From NCBI RefSeq assembly GCF_001476815.1, contig NZ_LDSL01000034.1:1-34469 (forward strand): a stretch of 34,469 nt of DNA. Reading direction: 5' to 3'. The stretch comes from Pseudacidovorax intermedius. Lineage in GTDB: Bacteria; Pseudomonadota; Gammaproteobacteria; Burkholderiales; Burkholderiaceae_C. Below, in pieces: positions 1-8,900 of the stretch (within the stretch, counting starts at the first letter, position 1; the number at the start of each line of letters is the position of its first letter). The translations under genes were made by a program, and so were the position numbers. The notes below the pieces were generated by a model. That model was not told the origin of the DNA. It made no database searches and was given only the letters and a program-made list of their open reading frames with translations.

Positions 1-1532
1 GCGGCGACCGGGTCGACCACGGCGAGCGGCATGCCCAGCGCCTCGGCCGCCGATTGCAGCGGTGCCACGTCCACGGCCGGGTCCAGCCGCAGGAGCGTGT
101 AGCCCATGCCCAGCAGGTCGTAGAGCGAGCCGCCGTCCGCCAGCCAGAAATGCGGCGCCCGGCAGCCGGGCACCGTCGACGGCGTGAAGTCGCCCATCGA
201 ATAGGCCGGCGGCGCGGCGCCGTCGTCCACGATCAGCGGCGAGCCGGCATAGAAGTAGCCGAAGTTCAGGCCCGCGCAGCAGAACTGCTGCACGTTCAGG
301 TCGTAGGCCTCGCGGCCCACGCGGGCGCGCACCGCATCGGCTTCGGCGCCGGGGGCCTCGATGTCGGGCGGCACGGCCCCGCGGGCGCGGATCATCTTCT
401 GCGCATGGTCCATGGCGAAGTGCGACACCTGCTCGGTGATCGGCTGGCGCTCGGCCTGGTAGGCGTCCAGGATGGCCTCGCCGCCCCAGCCCTGCAGCCG
501 CGCCGACAGCACCCAGGCCAGGTTCACCGCATCGGCGATGCCCGCGTTCATGCCGTAGCCGGCATAGGGCACCCACAGGTGGGCGGCGTCGCCCGCGATG
601 AACACGCGGCCGGCGCGCAGCCGGTCGGCCACCAGGCGGCGGCCCACCCAGTCCTCGCGGCTGATGACCTCGTACTGGAAGTCGGGGCCCACGCCGAGGA
701 TGGCGCGGATCGACCAGTCCCGGTCCACCGCGTCGAAGTCGGCCTCGTGCGGATGCAGGTGGTTGTGCACCAGCCAGTCCTGCTCGCCGTCGATGGCGAA
801 GACGGTGCCGCAGCGCTCGGGATTGACGGCGTAGCAGCACCAGGCGTCCTTGGCCGGCAGCAGCGCTTTCAGGCCTGGCGCGCGGATGAAGGTGGACTGC
901 ACGCGCTGGATCACTGGCGTGCCTTCCAGCCTGGCGCCCATGGCCTTGCGCACGCCGGAGCTGCCGCCGTCGCAGCCCACCAGGTAGCGGGCGCGCAGCG
1001 TTCGCGTGGCGCCGCTGTCCAGGTCGACCAGCGTGGCGGTCACGCCGTCCTCGTCCTGCACGAATTCGGCCACCTGCGTGCGGTTGAAGAGCTGCACGCC
1101 CGTCTGCGCCGCCGCGTGGTCGAGCAGGATCGGCTCCAGGTAGATCTGGTTGATGCGGTGCGGCGGCTCCGGCGTGGGCCACCAGCCGTCGGGGCCGGCG
1201 GTGTCGGTGTAGCGCGTGGCGCGGCCCGGGATGGGAATGCGCGTGAGCTCGGTGCCCGTCATGCGGGTGCGGAACACCACGTCGTTCGGATAGTCGGGCG
1301 GCAGCCCCGCATCGCGCAGCCGCGCGGCCACGCCCAGGCGGCGCAGCTGTTCCATGGTGCGGGCCGACACGTGGTTGCACTTGACGCTGGGCGGCTCGCC
1401 ATAGCGGCGAAGCTCGGCCACGGCCACGCGGTGGCCGCGCTGCGCCAGGTCGGTCGCCAGCGTCAGGCCGACGGGGCCGGCGCCGACGATCAGCACGTCG
1501 GCGTCGAAGGGGGCGGGGGATGAAGAAGTCAT
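1..1532 (-). CDS. FAD-dependent aromatic monooxygenase, PheA/TfdB family (C-terminus cut by window edge)
   Basis: This gene opens at an ATG at 1532 and stays open to the left edge (510 codons), so its C-terminus lies outside. The N-terminus carries the FAD-binding Rossmann motif VLIVGAGPVGLTLA (residues 13-26). A DG motif (VGCDGGSSGVRKAMG) lies near residue 185, and the second FAD motif (FIAGDAAHLWVPYAGYGMN) near residue 310. The region KCNHVSARTMEQLRRLG is typical of phenol and chlorophenol type flavin hydroxylases. The family uses NAD(P)H and O2 to hydroxylate aromatic rings in the cytoplasm. The exact substrate cannot be read from sequence. The gene lies 13 bases downstream of a Bug solute receptor and is divergent from a LysR regulator, which suggests a small catabolic operon for an aromatic acid or phenol. 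Confidence 0.88.
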   Translation of the reverse strand, partial: MTSSSPAPFDADVLIVGAGPVGLTLATDLAQRGHRVAVAELRRYGEPPSVKCNHVSARTMEQLRRLGVAARLRDAGLPPDYPNDVVFRTRMTGTELTRIPIPGRATRYTDTAGPDGWWPTPEPPHRINQIYLEPILLDHAAAQTGVQLFNRTQVAEFVQDEDGVTATLVDLDSGATRTLRARYLVGCDGGSSGVRKAMGARLEGTPVIQRVQSTFIRAPGLKALLPAKDAWCCYAVNPERCGTVFAIDGEQDWLVHNHLHPHEADFDAVDRDWSIRAILGVGPDFQYEVISREDWVGRRLVADRLRAGRVFIAGDAAHLWVPYAGYGMNAGIADAVNLAWVLSARLQGWGGEAILDAYQAERQPITEQVSHFAMDHAQKMIRARGAVPPDIEAPGAEADAVRARVGREAYDLNVQQFCCAGLNFGYFYAGSPLIVDDGAAPPAYSMGDFTPSTVPGCRAPHFWLADGGSLYDLLGMGYTLLRLDPAVDVAPLQSAAEALGMPLAVVDPVA

Positions 1533-1545
1533 CGTCACGTTTCTG

Positions 1546-2541
1546 TCAGTCGAGTTTTATTTGAGCGGTCTTGATGACCTGGGCCCACTTGCGCGTCTCG
1601 CTCTGGATGTAGCGCTCGAAGGCCTGCGGCGTGTCCGGTGCCGGCTCCACGCCCTGGGCGCGCATGGCGGCCTGGTTCTGCGGATCGCGCAGGGCGGCGT
1701 TGAAAGCCTCGTTCAGCTGCGTGACGATGGCCGTCGGCGTGGCGGCCGGCGCGACCACGCCGAACCAGCCGGTGGCGTCGTAGCCGGGCAGGCCGGCCTC
1801 GGCCAGCGTGGGCACGTCGGGCAGCGAGGGCAGACGCTGCGGACTCGTCACGCCGAAGGCGACCAGCTTGCCGGCGCGGATCTGCTGCAGCGCGGCCGGC
1901 AGGTCGACCATGGCCAGCGGCACCTGGCCCGCGATGGCGTCGATCGCCGCCGGACCCGAGCCGCGGTAGGGCACGCCCACCACCTTGGCCTCGGCCATCT
2001 GCTCGAACAGGGCGGTGGCCAGGTGCATGGCCGTGCCGTTGCCGCCATGGCCCACGGACAGCCCGCCCGGCTTGCTGCGCGCCAGCGCGACCAGCTCGCG
2101 CAGGTTGCGCGCCGGCACCGACGGATGGCCGACCAGCACGAAGGGAATGGCCGCGAGCATGCCCACGGGCCGGAGGTCCTTGAGCGGGTCGAAGGGCATC
2201 TGGGCATACAGGCTGGAATTGGCCGACAGCGCGCCTGCCGCGCCCACGCCCAGCGTGTAGCCGTCGGCCGGCGCCTTGGCCACCAGCGTCAGGCCGACGT
2301 TGCCGCCGGCGCCGGGCCGGTTGTCCACCACCATCTGCTGGCCCAGCTTGTCGTTCAGGCGCGGCGTGAGCAGGCGCACCACGGCATCGGTGCTGCCGCC
2401 GGGCGGAAAGGTGACGACGAGGCGGATGGGCTTGTCGGGCCAGTGGCCCTGGGCGCGGGCGGCCAGTGGCGCGGCCACCAGCGCCGCCAGCGCGGCGAGC
2501 CCGGCGCGCCGGCTGAGGCCGGCGGCGTGTTCTGCGGTCAT
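1546..2541 (-). CDS. Bug/TctC-family periplasmic solute-binding protein
   Basis: A 331-residue receptor of the tripartite tricarboxylate transporter (Bug) family, which captures small organic acids in the periplasm. The N-terminus has a signal peptide with a twin-arginine-like SRRAGLAALAAL stretch and a likely cleavage after ARA or ARAQ. The family signature follows: WPDKPIRLVVTFPPGGSTD, then NRPGAGGNVG. The ATG at 2541 was chosen because GGAG lies 8 bases upstream; an in-frame ATG at 2595 would put extra residues before the signal peptide. It is the first gene of the operon with the flavin monooxygenase, so it may bind that enzyme's substrate. No TctA or TctB membrane genes are in the window, and orphan Bug receptors are common in Burkholderiales. 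Confidence 0.92.
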   Translation of the reverse strand: MTAEHAAGLSRRAGLAALAALVAAPLAARAQGHWPDKPIRLVVTFPPGGSTDAVVRLLTPRLNDKLGQQMVVDNRPGAGGNVGLTLVAKAPADGYTLGVGAAGALSANSSLYAQMPFDPLKDLRPVGMLAAIPFVLVGHPSVPARNLRELVALARSKPGGLSVGHGGNGTAMHLATALFEQMAEAKVVGVPYRGSGPAAIDAIAGQVPLAMVDLPAALQQIRAGKLVAFGVTSPQRLPSLPDVPTLAEAGLPGYDATGWFGVVAPAATPTAIVTQLNEAFNAALRDPQNQAAMRAQGVEPAPDTPQAFERYIQSETRKWAQVIKTAQIKLD

Positions 2542-2590
2542 GGATCTGTCTCCGGTGTTCTTGTCGAGCCCGCATTGAAGCGCGGCGGCA

Positions 2591-2620
2591 TTCATTCGTA
2601 AATCCAGAAATTCGAATGAA
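2591..2620. promoter_or_regulatory. Perfect inverted repeat between Bug operon and LysR gene; candidate LysR operator
   Basis: TTCATTCG (2591-2598) and its exact complement CGAATGAA (2613-2620) are separated by 14 AT-rich bases in an otherwise very GC-rich region. The dyad lies in the 95-base divergent intergenic space, where LysR regulators usually bind. It would overlap an upstream ATG (2616) for the regulator, which supports the later start at 2637. Binding is inferred, not shown. Confidence 0.6.
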
Positions 2621-2636
2621 AATTTCAGGTCGCCTG

Positions 2637-3545
2637 ATGAATCATTCCTTCGTCCCCACCATCCGCCAGCTGCGCGCCTTCGTCGCCGTCTACCAGTCGG
2701 GCCGGCTGGGCACGGCCGCGCAGCGGCTGTTCGTCACCCAGTCGGCAGTGAGCATGCTGCTGCGGCAGCTGGAGGACGGCCTCGACACGCGCCTCTTCGA
2801 CCGCACCACACGCTCGCTGCAGCCCACCGCCGCCGCCACCGACATGCTGCCCACAGCCGAGCGCATCCTGCGCGACGTGGATGCCCTGGCGGGCGGCTTC
2901 CGCGACCTGGCCACGCTGGAGCGCGGCCGCGTGGCGGTGGCCATCACGCCCACGCTGGCGGGCTTCCTGCTGCCCGAGGCGGTGCGCCGCTTCGGCGAAT
3001 CGCATCCGGGCGTGCGGGTGGTGGTGGACGACTGCGCGCCCGACCAGTTCGTGGCCCGCGTGCTGGGCGAGCACGTGGACTTCGGCCTGGGCACGCCCGA
3101 GCGGCCCGGCGCCGACATCGAGACCGCGCCGCTGCTGCGCGACCACCTGGCCTTCGTCTGCCGGCGCGACCATCCGCTGGCCAGCCGCCGCAGCATCCGC
3201 TGGACCGACCTGGCGGGTCAACCGGTCATCACTTCGCGCGGCGGCTACGGTGTGCGCCAGACGGTGGACGTGACGGCCGCCCGCGCCGGTGTGGCGCTGG
3301 AGGTGGCGAACGAGGTGAGCTTCCTGTCCACCGCGCTGTGGATGACGGCCAGCGGCCTGGGGCCGTCGGTGATGCCCTCGGCCTTCGCGCGGGCCGGCGG
3401 CGATGCGGACCTGGCCGTGATCCCGCTGTCGGCGCCGCGGGTGTCGCGCGACATCTCGGTGGTGACGCGCCGCGGGCGCTCGCTGTCGGCGGCCAGCCGC
3501 AGCTTCATCGAGGTGCTGCGGGCGCAGTGGGACCAGGCGGACTGA
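2637..3545 (+). CDS. LysR-family transcriptional regulator
   Basis: A 302-residue LysR-type regulator. The winged helix-turn-helix is at about residues 8-65 (IRQLRAFVAVYQSGRLGTAA, then FVTQSAVSMLLRQLE and LFDRTTRSL). The C-terminal effector-binding domain runs from about residue 85 to 295. ATG 2637 has AGG seven bases upstream. The in-frame ATG at 2616 lacks a clear ribosome site and lies inside the intergenic dyad, so 2637 is preferred. It is divergent from the Bug-monooxygenase operon and probably controls it in response to an aromatic or organic-acid ligand. It converges on thiL with only three bases between the stop codons. Confidence 0.92.
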   Translation: MNHSFVPTIRQLRAFVAVYQSGRLGTAAQRLFVTQSAVSMLLRQLEDGLDTRLFDRTTRSLQPTAAATDMLPTAERILRDVDALAGGFRDLATLERGRVAVAITPTLAGFLLPEAVRRFGESHPGVRVVVDDCAPDQFVARVLGEHVDFGLGTPERPGADIETAPLLRDHLAFVCRRDHPLASRRSIRWTDLAGQPVITSRGGYGVRQTVDVTAARAGVALEVANEVSFLSTALWMTASGLGPSVMPSAFARAGGDADLAVIPLSAPRVSRDISVVTRRGRSLSAASRSFIEVLRAQWDQAD

Positions 3546-3548
3546 GCC

Positions 3549-4517
3549 TCAGCCGAAGTGGTCGAAGGACGCGAAGCGCTGGTCCACCGGCTGGCCCTGC
3601 GCATCCACCACGCGCAGGCCGGGCTCTGCCTCGATGCGGCCGATGCGCGTCACCATGACGCCGGCTGCGCGCGCCGCGGACTCGACGTCGGCCGCGCGGC
3701 GCGCCGGCGCCGTGAAAGCTAGTTCGTAGTCGTCGCCGCCGGCCAGCGTCAGGCCGCGCTGCGTGGCCGCGTCCAGCGCCACGTGGCGCCGCGCGGCCAG
3801 CGTGCCGGCCACGGCGTCGGCGTCGAGCGTGGCGCCCACGCCGCTGGCGCGCAGCACGTGGCCGAGGTCGCCGGCCAGGCCGTCGCTGATGTCGATGGCG
3901 CTGCTGGCGATGCCGCGCAGCGCCAGGCCCAGCGCCACGCGCGGCGTCGGCTGCTCCATGCGGGCGCGGGCGGCGGCGAACACCGGCTCGGGCACCGACA
4001 GCCGGCCGCGGAACACCTCCAGCGCCAGCCGCGCATCGCCCAGCGTGCCGCTGACCCAGAGCTCGTCGCCCGCCCGCGCGCCGCTGCGCAGAAGCGCGCC
4101 GCCGCGCGGCACCTCGCCGAAGACGGTGATGCACAGGTTGAGCGGCCCGCGCGTGGTGTCGCCGCCCATCAGCTGGCAGCCGTGGGCATCGGCCAGCGCG
4201 AACAGGCCCCGGGCCAGGCCGGCCAGCCAGGCCTCGTCCACCGAGGGCAGCGACAGCGCCAGCGTGAAGGCCAGCGGCCGCGCGCCGCAGGCGGCCAGGT
4301 CGCTCAGGTTCACGGCCAGCGCCTTGTGGCCCAGCAGCGCCGCATCGACGGTCGACAAAAAATGCCGGCCCTCGACCAGCATGTCGGAGGACACGGCCAG
4401 CTGCATGCCCGGTGCCAGGTCCAGCAGCGCGCAATCGTCGCCCACGCCCAGCGCCACTGCGCCGCCGGCCGTGGCCGGGCGCTGGAAGTACCGGCGGATC
4501 AGATCGAATTCACCCAT
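3549..4517 (-). CDS. thiL: Thiamine-monophosphate kinase
   Basis: ThiL phosphorylates thiamine monophosphate with ATP to give thiamine diphosphate, the last step of cofactor synthesis, in the cytoplasm. The 322-residue product has the usual length. Recognisable segments are GEFDLIRRYF at the N-terminus, GVGDDCALLD (metal/ATP site), SDMLVEGRHF, NLSDLAACGARP, MGGDTTRGPL, IDISDGLAGDLGH and AGGDDYELAFT near the C-terminus. The start is the ATG at 4517, five bases after the stop of the YbdK-type ligase, so it is probably co-transcribed with that gene and the antiporter upstream. This neighbourhood is not needed for thiamine synthesis and looks like simple co-location. Confidence 0.95.
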   Translation of the reverse strand: MGEFDLIRRYFQRPATAGGAVALGVGDDCALLDLAPGMQLAVSSDMLVEGRHFLSTVDAALLGHKALAVNLSDLAACGARPLAFTLALSLPSVDEAWLAGLARGLFALADAHGCQLMGGDTTRGPLNLCITVFGEVPRGGALLRSGARAGDELWVSGTLGDARLALEVFRGRLSVPEPVFAAARARMEQPTPRVALGLALRGIASSAIDISDGLAGDLGHVLRASGVGATLDADAVAGTLAARRHVALDAATQRGLTLAGGDDYELAFTAPARRAADVESAARAAGVMVTRIGRIEAEPGLRVVDAQGQPVDQRFASFDHFG

Positions 4518-4522
4518 GGCCC

Positions 4523-5734
4523 TCAGCCCACCGGCGTGCGGAAGCGCTCGGCCGCCTGGCGCACCACCTCGGCCAGCAGCCGTTCGCGGCCCTGGCGCTC
4601 GCGCAGCCAGCGGGCGTCGTTCTGGCTCGCCTCCACCGAACTGCGCAGCCGGCCGAAGGCGCGCGTGGCGTCGAGCACGGCGGCATGCGGCTCCAGCATG
4701 GTCATGGTGCGCAGGATGTGCTCGCGCAGCGGCATGTGCTCGCCGGTGGCCGGGTCCACGTACACGGCGTCCAGGCCGAAGCGGCAGGCCTGGAAGCGGT
4801 TGTAGGTGTAGACCAGGTAGTCGTCCTCGCTGGGCACGAAGGGCTGCTCCTGCAGGAAGTAGGCGGCCAGGGTCTGCACGTAGCCGGCCAGCGCGGCGGC
4901 GCGCTCCACCGTGAGCGGCGTGTCGAACACGCGGATCTCGATGGTGCCGTACTCGGGCTTGGGCCGGATGTCCCAATAGAAGTCCTTCATGCTCTTGACC
5001 ACGCCGGTGCGGGTCATGCGCGCGAAGTAGCCCTCGAACTCCTTCCACGACAGCGTGAAGGGCGCGCGGCCCGACAGCGGGAAGGCGAAGACGGAATTGA
5101 GCCGCGCCGAGTCGAATTGCGTGTCCTGCCCCTGCACGTAGGGGCTGGAGGCCGACAGCGCGATGAAGTGCGGGATGTAGCGGCTCATGCGGTGCAGCAT
5201 CAGGAGCGCCGAATCGGCATCGGGGCAGCCCACGTGCACGTGCTGGCCGAAGATGGTGAACTGCTTCGACAGGTAGCCGTAGAGCTCCGACAGCTGCCGG
5301 AAGCGCGGCTTGTCGTAGATGCGCTGCTCGTGCCACTGCTGGAAGGCATGGGTGCCGCCGCCCAGCACCGCGATGTTGAGCTTGCCGGCCACCTTGACCA
5401 GCGCGTCGCGCAGCGGCCCCAGCTGCTGCAGCACCTCCTCGGCCGAATGACAGACGTCGGTGGAGATCTCGATCATGCTCGAGGTCATCTCCGGCACCAC
5501 GCTGCCGCGCAGGTCGAACTGGGCCATGCCGCGCAGCATGTCCTCGGCATAGGGCGCGAGGTCGTAGTCGTGGGTGTTGACCAGCTGCAGCTCCAACTCC
5601 ACACCCAGCGACAGCGCCTTGGAGCTGCGGAAGGGCTCCAGCGGCACGACGCGGGCATCGGCTTCGCGCTGGGCGCGCGTGGGCTCGGCAGCCGGGGGCG
5701 AGAAGGGCGACGGCGCGTTGTCCAGCGGGCTCAT
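4523..5734 (-). CDS. YbdK-type carboxylate-amine ligase (glutamate-cysteine ligase family 2)
   Basis: A 403-residue member of the GCS2 family. YbdK proteins show weak gamma-glutamylcysteine synthetase activity, and their physiological substrate is often unknown. The core starts near residue 40 ([12 protein letters not shown]). It continues with [46 protein letters not shown] and [13 protein letters not shown], which supply the ATP/Mg and substrate residues. About 35 Pro/Arg-rich residues precede the core. ATG 5734 has AAGGAGG four bases upstream, which rules out the longer frame starting at 5839. It is 37 bases downstream of a Kef-like antiporter gene and five bases upstream of thiL. The antiporter pairing is notable because Kef channels are glutathione-gated, but no functional link is shown here. 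Confidence 0.9.
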   Translation of the reverse strand: MSPLDNAPSPFSPPAAEPTRAQREADARVVPLEPFRSSKALSLGVELELQLVNTHDYDLAPYAEDMLRGMAQFDLRGSVVPEMTSSMIEISTDVCHSAEEVLQQLGPLRDALVKVAGKLNIAVLGGGTHAFQQWHEQRIYDKPRFRQLSELYGYLSKQFTIFGQHVHVGCPDADSALLMLHRMSRYIPHFIALSASSPYVQGQDTQFDSARLNSVFAFPLSGRAPFTLSWKEFEGYFARMTRTGVVKSMKDFYWDIRPKPEYGTIEIRVFDTPLTVERAAALAGYVQTLAAYFLQEQPFVPSEDDYLVYTYNRFQACRFGLDAVYVDPATGEHMPLREHILRTMTMLEPHAAVLDATRAFGRLRSSVEASQNDARWLRERQGRERLLAEVVRQAAERFRTPVG

Positions 5735-5771
5735 GGCGCCTCCTTCGGCTTCGAGGCGGTGGGTCGGGCGT

Positions 5772-7037
5772 TCATCGCGGCGTGTCCTCCGGCGTGGTGA
5801 AGGCCTCGGGTGCCCAGGGGCGCGAGCTTTCCCTGGCACCGTAGAGGGCGATGGTGGCCAGCACGGCGCCCAGCACCTCCATCAGCAGGATGGCCGGCAG
5901 CGCCACCTGCGTGATCAGGTGGCCCAGCAGCGGCGAGGCGGTCACGAAGCTCGACGCGATCAGCAGCGCGATGGACGACAGCGGTGCCATGGCGCAGCCG
6001 ATCCACAGCGCCTGCCGCCAGCTGGTGCCGCTGCCCGGATTGGCCAGCGCCACGCCGGCGATCTTGGCCACGGCGCGGGCGCCGATCAGCGCCAGCACCA
6101 CGGTGGCGACGGTGAGGTTCCACTCGGCCTGCGCCGCCACGATGGACACCAGCACGAACATCAGCATGGTCACCAGCGAGGCGGCGGTGCCCAGCTGGCG
6201 CGGCCAGACCCAGGGCCGCGGATTGAGCACCTTCAGCAGCACGCCGCCGATCAGCGCCGCCAGCGGCGCGGCACCGCCCCAGGCGCTGGCCACGGCCGCG
6301 CCGGCACCGATGATCGCCAGCAGCAGGATCGAGGTGTTCTCGCTCGTCGGGCTCATCACGCGCAGTGCCGAGCGCAGGGCGAGCGCCATCACGGCGCCGA
6401 CGACGAAGGACAGGCCGAGCACCGTCAGGATGGGATGGAAGTTCTCCATGAAGCCCTGCGGCGTGGTCTCCAGCCGGCCCGCGAACACGTAGGCCAGCGT
6501 CAGCGCATAGAGCGTGTTGAGCGTGGCCAGCGCCAGCGCCCGTTCGGTCACCGGGCCGGAGGCGCGGGTGTCGATCACCACCCGCGACAGCACAGCCGGC
6601 GAGGCGGCCACGGCGATCAGCGCCAGCGGCGCGATCACCGAGGGCGGCACGTCGAAGGCGCGCAGCGTCCACCACACGGCGGCGAAGGTCAGGCCCGACT
6701 CGGCCAGGCTCTGCGCCAGCACCATCGGATTGCGGCGGAACCAGCCCAGCGGCAGGCGTCCGCCGGCCTCGAAGAGCACGATCGCCACGCCCAGCTCCAT
6801 CAGGTAGAGGGCCGTGCCCTGCAGCGGCCAGATGGCGCCCTCGAAGCCGGCCAGGCCCACCACGGTGCCCACCAGCGAATAGCCCACCACCTTGGGCAGG
6901 CCCATGTAGCGCTGCACCAGGTGGCCGGCGGCGGCCGCAGCGGCGATCAGCAGCGCCCACCACACGGTGGGCAGGCCGACTGTCGGTCGCATCCAGCTGG
7001 ACAGGAAGCCCAGCAGGTCGGAAGGAAGAAGATTCAT
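5772..7037 (-). CDS. Cation:proton antiporter, CPA2/Kef-like membrane domain
   Basis: A 421-residue integral membrane protein of the Na+/H+ exchanger superfamily, with about 12 hydrophobic segments from residue 20 to the C-terminus. [16 protein letters not shown] and [17 protein letters not shown] resemble the first helices of KefB/KefC-type antiporters. It lacks the C-terminal RCK/TrkA-N domain of full Kef proteins, so nucleotide or glutathione gating through that domain is not expected. ATG 7037 (MNLLPSDLL) is chosen; a GTG at 7079 would add 14 residues. Neither has a strong ribosome site. It is the first gene of a probable operon with the YbdK-type ligase and thiL. The transported ion (K+ or Na+) is not determined. 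Confidence 0.87.
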   Translation of the reverse strand: MNLLPSDLLGFLSSWMRPTVGLPTVWWALLIAAAAAAGHLVQRYMGLPKVVGYSLVGTVVGLAGFEGAIWPLQGTALYLMELGVAIVLFEAGGRLPLGWFRRNPMVLAQSLAESGLTFAAVWWTLRAFDVPPSVIAPLALIAVAASPAVLSRVVIDTRASGPVTERALALATLNTLYALTLAYVFAGRLETTPQGFMENFHPILTVLGLSFVVGAVMALALRSALRVMSPTSENTSILLLAIIGAGAAVASAWGGAAPLAALIGGVLLKVLNPRPWVWPRQLGTAASLVTMLMFVLVSIVAAQAEWNLTVATVVLALIGARAVAKIAGVALANPGSGTSWRQALWIGCAMAPLSSIALLIASSFVTASPLLGHLITQVALPAILLMEVLGAVLATIALYGARESSRPWAPEAFTTPEDTPR

Positions 7038-7180
7038 CGAGCTGGCAAAGGTCTGCGAAGGGCGGGACGGCGTCGGCACCGCGCGGCGGTGTCCGGGTCG
7101 TTCCTTCCTTCTGACTGGGCCCGCGGCGCCAGCGCGCGGTCGGGTCCCCGGATCATCGGCGCCGCAGCGCCGGGCGAGCC

Positions 7181-7576
7181 TCAGTGCAGGATGCGCGGGC
7201 CGGTGTCGGAACCCGTTCCGGCGTCGAGCACGAAGGCGGCGATGGGCACGTCGAAGCGTTCGGCGTCCTCGCTCACCACGAAATAGCTGCCGCGCATCGT
7301 ACCGCTGGCCGCCTTGAGCTGGCAGCCGCTGGTGTAGCGGAAGGACTGGCCCGGCGAGAGCAGCGGCTGGCGACCGACCACGCCCAGGCCGCGCACCTCC
7401 TGCACATGGCCGGAGATGTCCTCGATCACCCAGTGGCGTGCGATCAGCTGGATCGGGAACAGCGCCACGTTGGTCACGGTGATCGTGTACGCGAAGGCGT
7501 AGAGGCCCGTTTCCGGCGAGGACTGCTCGGGCAGGTAGCGAGGCTCGACCTCGACGCGCATCGGGTGCTGGGGCAT
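7181..7576 (-). CDS. apaG: ApaG protein (Co2+/Mg2+ efflux-associated)
   Basis: A 131-residue ApaG-family protein, a single beta-sandwich domain linked genetically to Co2+/Mg2+ efflux in enterobacteria. Typical segments are YTITVTNVALFPIQLIARHW, GLGVVGRQPLLSPGQSFRYT and GTMRGSYFVV. The ATG at 7576 gives the usual length; an ATG at 7561 is an alternative. It is divergent from rpe, with 78 bases between the starts. A short GC hairpin (7157-7172, six-base stem and tetraloop) follows its stop codon but lacks a T-run. The 143 bases before the antiporter start hold nothing else recognisable. Confidence 0.95.
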   Translation of the reverse strand: MPQHPMRVEVEPRYLPEQSSPETGLYAFAYTITVTNVALFPIQLIARHWVIEDISGHVQEVRGLGVVGRQPLLSPGQSFRYTSGCQLKAASGTMRGSYFVVSEDAERFDVPIAAFVLDAGTGSDTGPRILH

Positions 7577-7640
7577 GGCGCGGGATGTTAACAATGCGGG
7601 TCTTCCTGCATGGCCGGCGGGTCGCGGGCGTGCCCGCTGC

Positions 7641-7646
7641 GAGAAT
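7641..7646 (+). promoter_or_regulatory. -10-like hexamer directly before rpe
   Basis: GAGAAT lies eight bases before the rpe ATG (7655). There is no purine-rich ribosome site between them. Transcription would begin at or near the start codon, giving a leaderless or nearly leaderless mRNA. Just upstream is a small GC palindrome (GCGGGC 7624-7629, GCCCGC 7632-7637). Confidence 0.4.
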
Positions 7647-7654
7647 CCGCGCCC

Positions 7655-8350
7655 ATGACGACGAGCCGCCCCACGACCCACCGCATCGCCCCGTCCATCC
7701 TCTCGGCCGACTTCGCCCGCCTGGGCGCCGAAGTGAGCGACGTGATCGCCGCCGGCGCCGACTGGATCCATTTCGACGTGATGGACAACCACTACGTGCC
7801 CAACCTGACCTTCGGCCCGATGGTCTGCGAGGCGCTCAAGCCCCACGCCAGGACGCCCGACGGCGAGCCGGTGCCCATCGACGTGCACCTGATGATCCAG
7901 CCGGTGGACGCCCTGGCCGCCGCCTTCGCCAAGGCCGGTGCCGACTACATCAGCTTCCATCCCGACGCCTCGCCGCACGTGCACCGCAGCATCCAGGCCA
8001 TCCGCGCGGCCGGCTGCAAGCCGGGGCTGGTGTTCAACCCGGCGGCCTCGCTGGAGGTGCTGGACTGGACGCTGGACGAGATCGACCTGGTGCTGATCAT
8101 GAGCGTCAACCCCGGCTTCGGCGGCCAGAGCTTCATCGACTCGGCGCTGCGCAAGATCGAGCTGGTGCGAAAGCGCATCGACGCCAGCGGCCGCGACATC
8201 CGGCTGGAGGTGGACGGCGGCATCAAGGCCGACAACATCGCCCGCGTGGCCGCGGCCGGGGCCGACACCTTCGTGGCGGGCAGTGCGATCTTCAACGCGC
8301 CCGACTACCGCACGGTGATCGACACCATGCGCGCCAACCTGGCGGGCTGA
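7655..8350 (+). CDS. rpe: Ribulose-phosphate 3-epimerase
   Basis: Rpe interconverts ribulose 5-phosphate and xylulose 5-phosphate in the pentose phosphate and Calvin cycles, as a cytoplasmic TIM barrel using a divalent metal. The 231-residue product has standard length. Motifs are [53 protein letters not shown] and LEVDGGIK, which hold the catalytic Asp residues and metal-binding His and Asp residues. The ATG at 7655 is preferred to the frame opening at 7610, because the extra residues resemble nothing in the family and a -10-like element sits just before 7655. It is followed after 25 bases by a DUF2214 gene, probably in the same transcript. Confidence 0.97.
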   Translation: MTTSRPTTHRIAPSILSADFARLGAEVSDVIAAGADWIHFDVMDNHYVPNLTFGPMVCEALKPHARTPDGEPVPIDVHLMIQPVDALAAAFAKAGADYISFHPDASPHVHRSIQAIRAAGCKPGLVFNPAASLEVLDWTLDEIDLVLIMSVNPGFGGQSFIDSALRKIELVRKRIDASGRDIRLEVDGGIKADNIARVAAAGADTFVAGSAIFNAPDYRTVIDTMRANLAG

Positions 8351-8375
8351 AGCGCCTGCTGCCTGCGGAGCCGCC

Positions 8376-8828
8376 ATGACCCTCGAAGCCATCCTCGCCT
8401 ACCTGCACCTGCTGGCCATCCTGACGATGGTGGTGTTCCTCTCCAGCGAGGCGGCGCTGTGTCGCATCGAATGGCTCAACGCCAAGGCGGTGGAGCGGCT
8501 GGCGAGGGTGGACCTGGTCTACGGCATCGCCGCCATGGCGGTGCTGGCCACCGGCCTGTTGCGCACCTTCCTGGGCGTCAAGGGCAGCGCTTGGTACTGG
8601 ACCAACCCGCCGCTGCACGTCAAGCTGACGCTGTTCGTCGTCGTGGGGCTGGTCTCCATCGTCCCGACGCTGACTTTCCGCCGCTGGCTGCGTGCCCAGC
8701 GCCAGGGCGGCGGCCTGCCGGCGGCCGACGAGGTGCGCCGCACCCGCCGGCTGGTGATGGTGCAGGCGCACATCGTGGCGATCATCCCGCTGTTCGCGGT
8801 GTTCCTGGCGCGCGGCTTCGGCAAATAG
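8376..8828 (+). CDS. DUF2214 family small membrane protein
   Basis: A 150-residue protein with four predicted membrane helices (about residues 5-24, 45-65, 78-97 and 126-147). It matches the DUF2214 family in layout: AYLHLLAILTMVVFLSSEAA at the start, YGIAAMAVLATGLLRTF in helix 2 and HVKLTLFVVVGLVSI in helix 3. The function of the family is unknown. The starting ATG lies 25 bases after rpe, with GGAG in GCGGAGCCGCC just upstream. It converges on the psiF-like gene, and a hairpin lies between the two. Confidence 0.85.
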   Translation: MTLEAILAYLHLLAILTMVVFLSSEAALCRIEWLNAKAVERLARVDLVYGIAAMAVLATGLLRTFLGVKGSAWYWTNPPLHVKLTLFVVVGLVSIVPTLTFRRWLRAQRQGGGLPAADEVRRTRRLVMVQAHIVAIIPLFAVFLARGFGK

Positions 8829-8848
8829 GGCGACGGCGGCGGCGCCAG

Positions 8849-8875
8849 GAAAAAAGCCCGGCTTCTGCCGGGCTT
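8849..8875 (-). terminator. Intrinsic terminator after the PsiF-like gene
   Basis: A perfect nine-base stem (8854-8862 with 8867-8875) encloses a four-base loop. On the minus strand it is followed by a run of T residues (complement of A at 8850-8855), a classic intrinsic terminator for the PsiF-like gene ending at 8901. On the plus strand the stem lies 25 bases after the DUF2214 stop but has only a short T-run, so it may act weakly in that direction. Confidence 0.85.
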
Positions 8876-8900
8876 CATCGTCGGGGCGCGGGCGCCTGTC

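Noticed and set aside
54-1523. Long plus-strand open frame opposite the monooxygenase
   Set aside because: Arg/His/Ala-rich translation with no recognisable motif; the minus strand encodes clear FAD-binding motifs over the same bases. A shadow frame of GC-rich DNA.
3549-5336. A single 595-residue frame covering thiL and part of the ligase gene
   Set aside because: Only the last 322 residues are ThiL; the N-terminal part is Arg/Ala-rich shadow of the ligase gene. Not a fusion protein.
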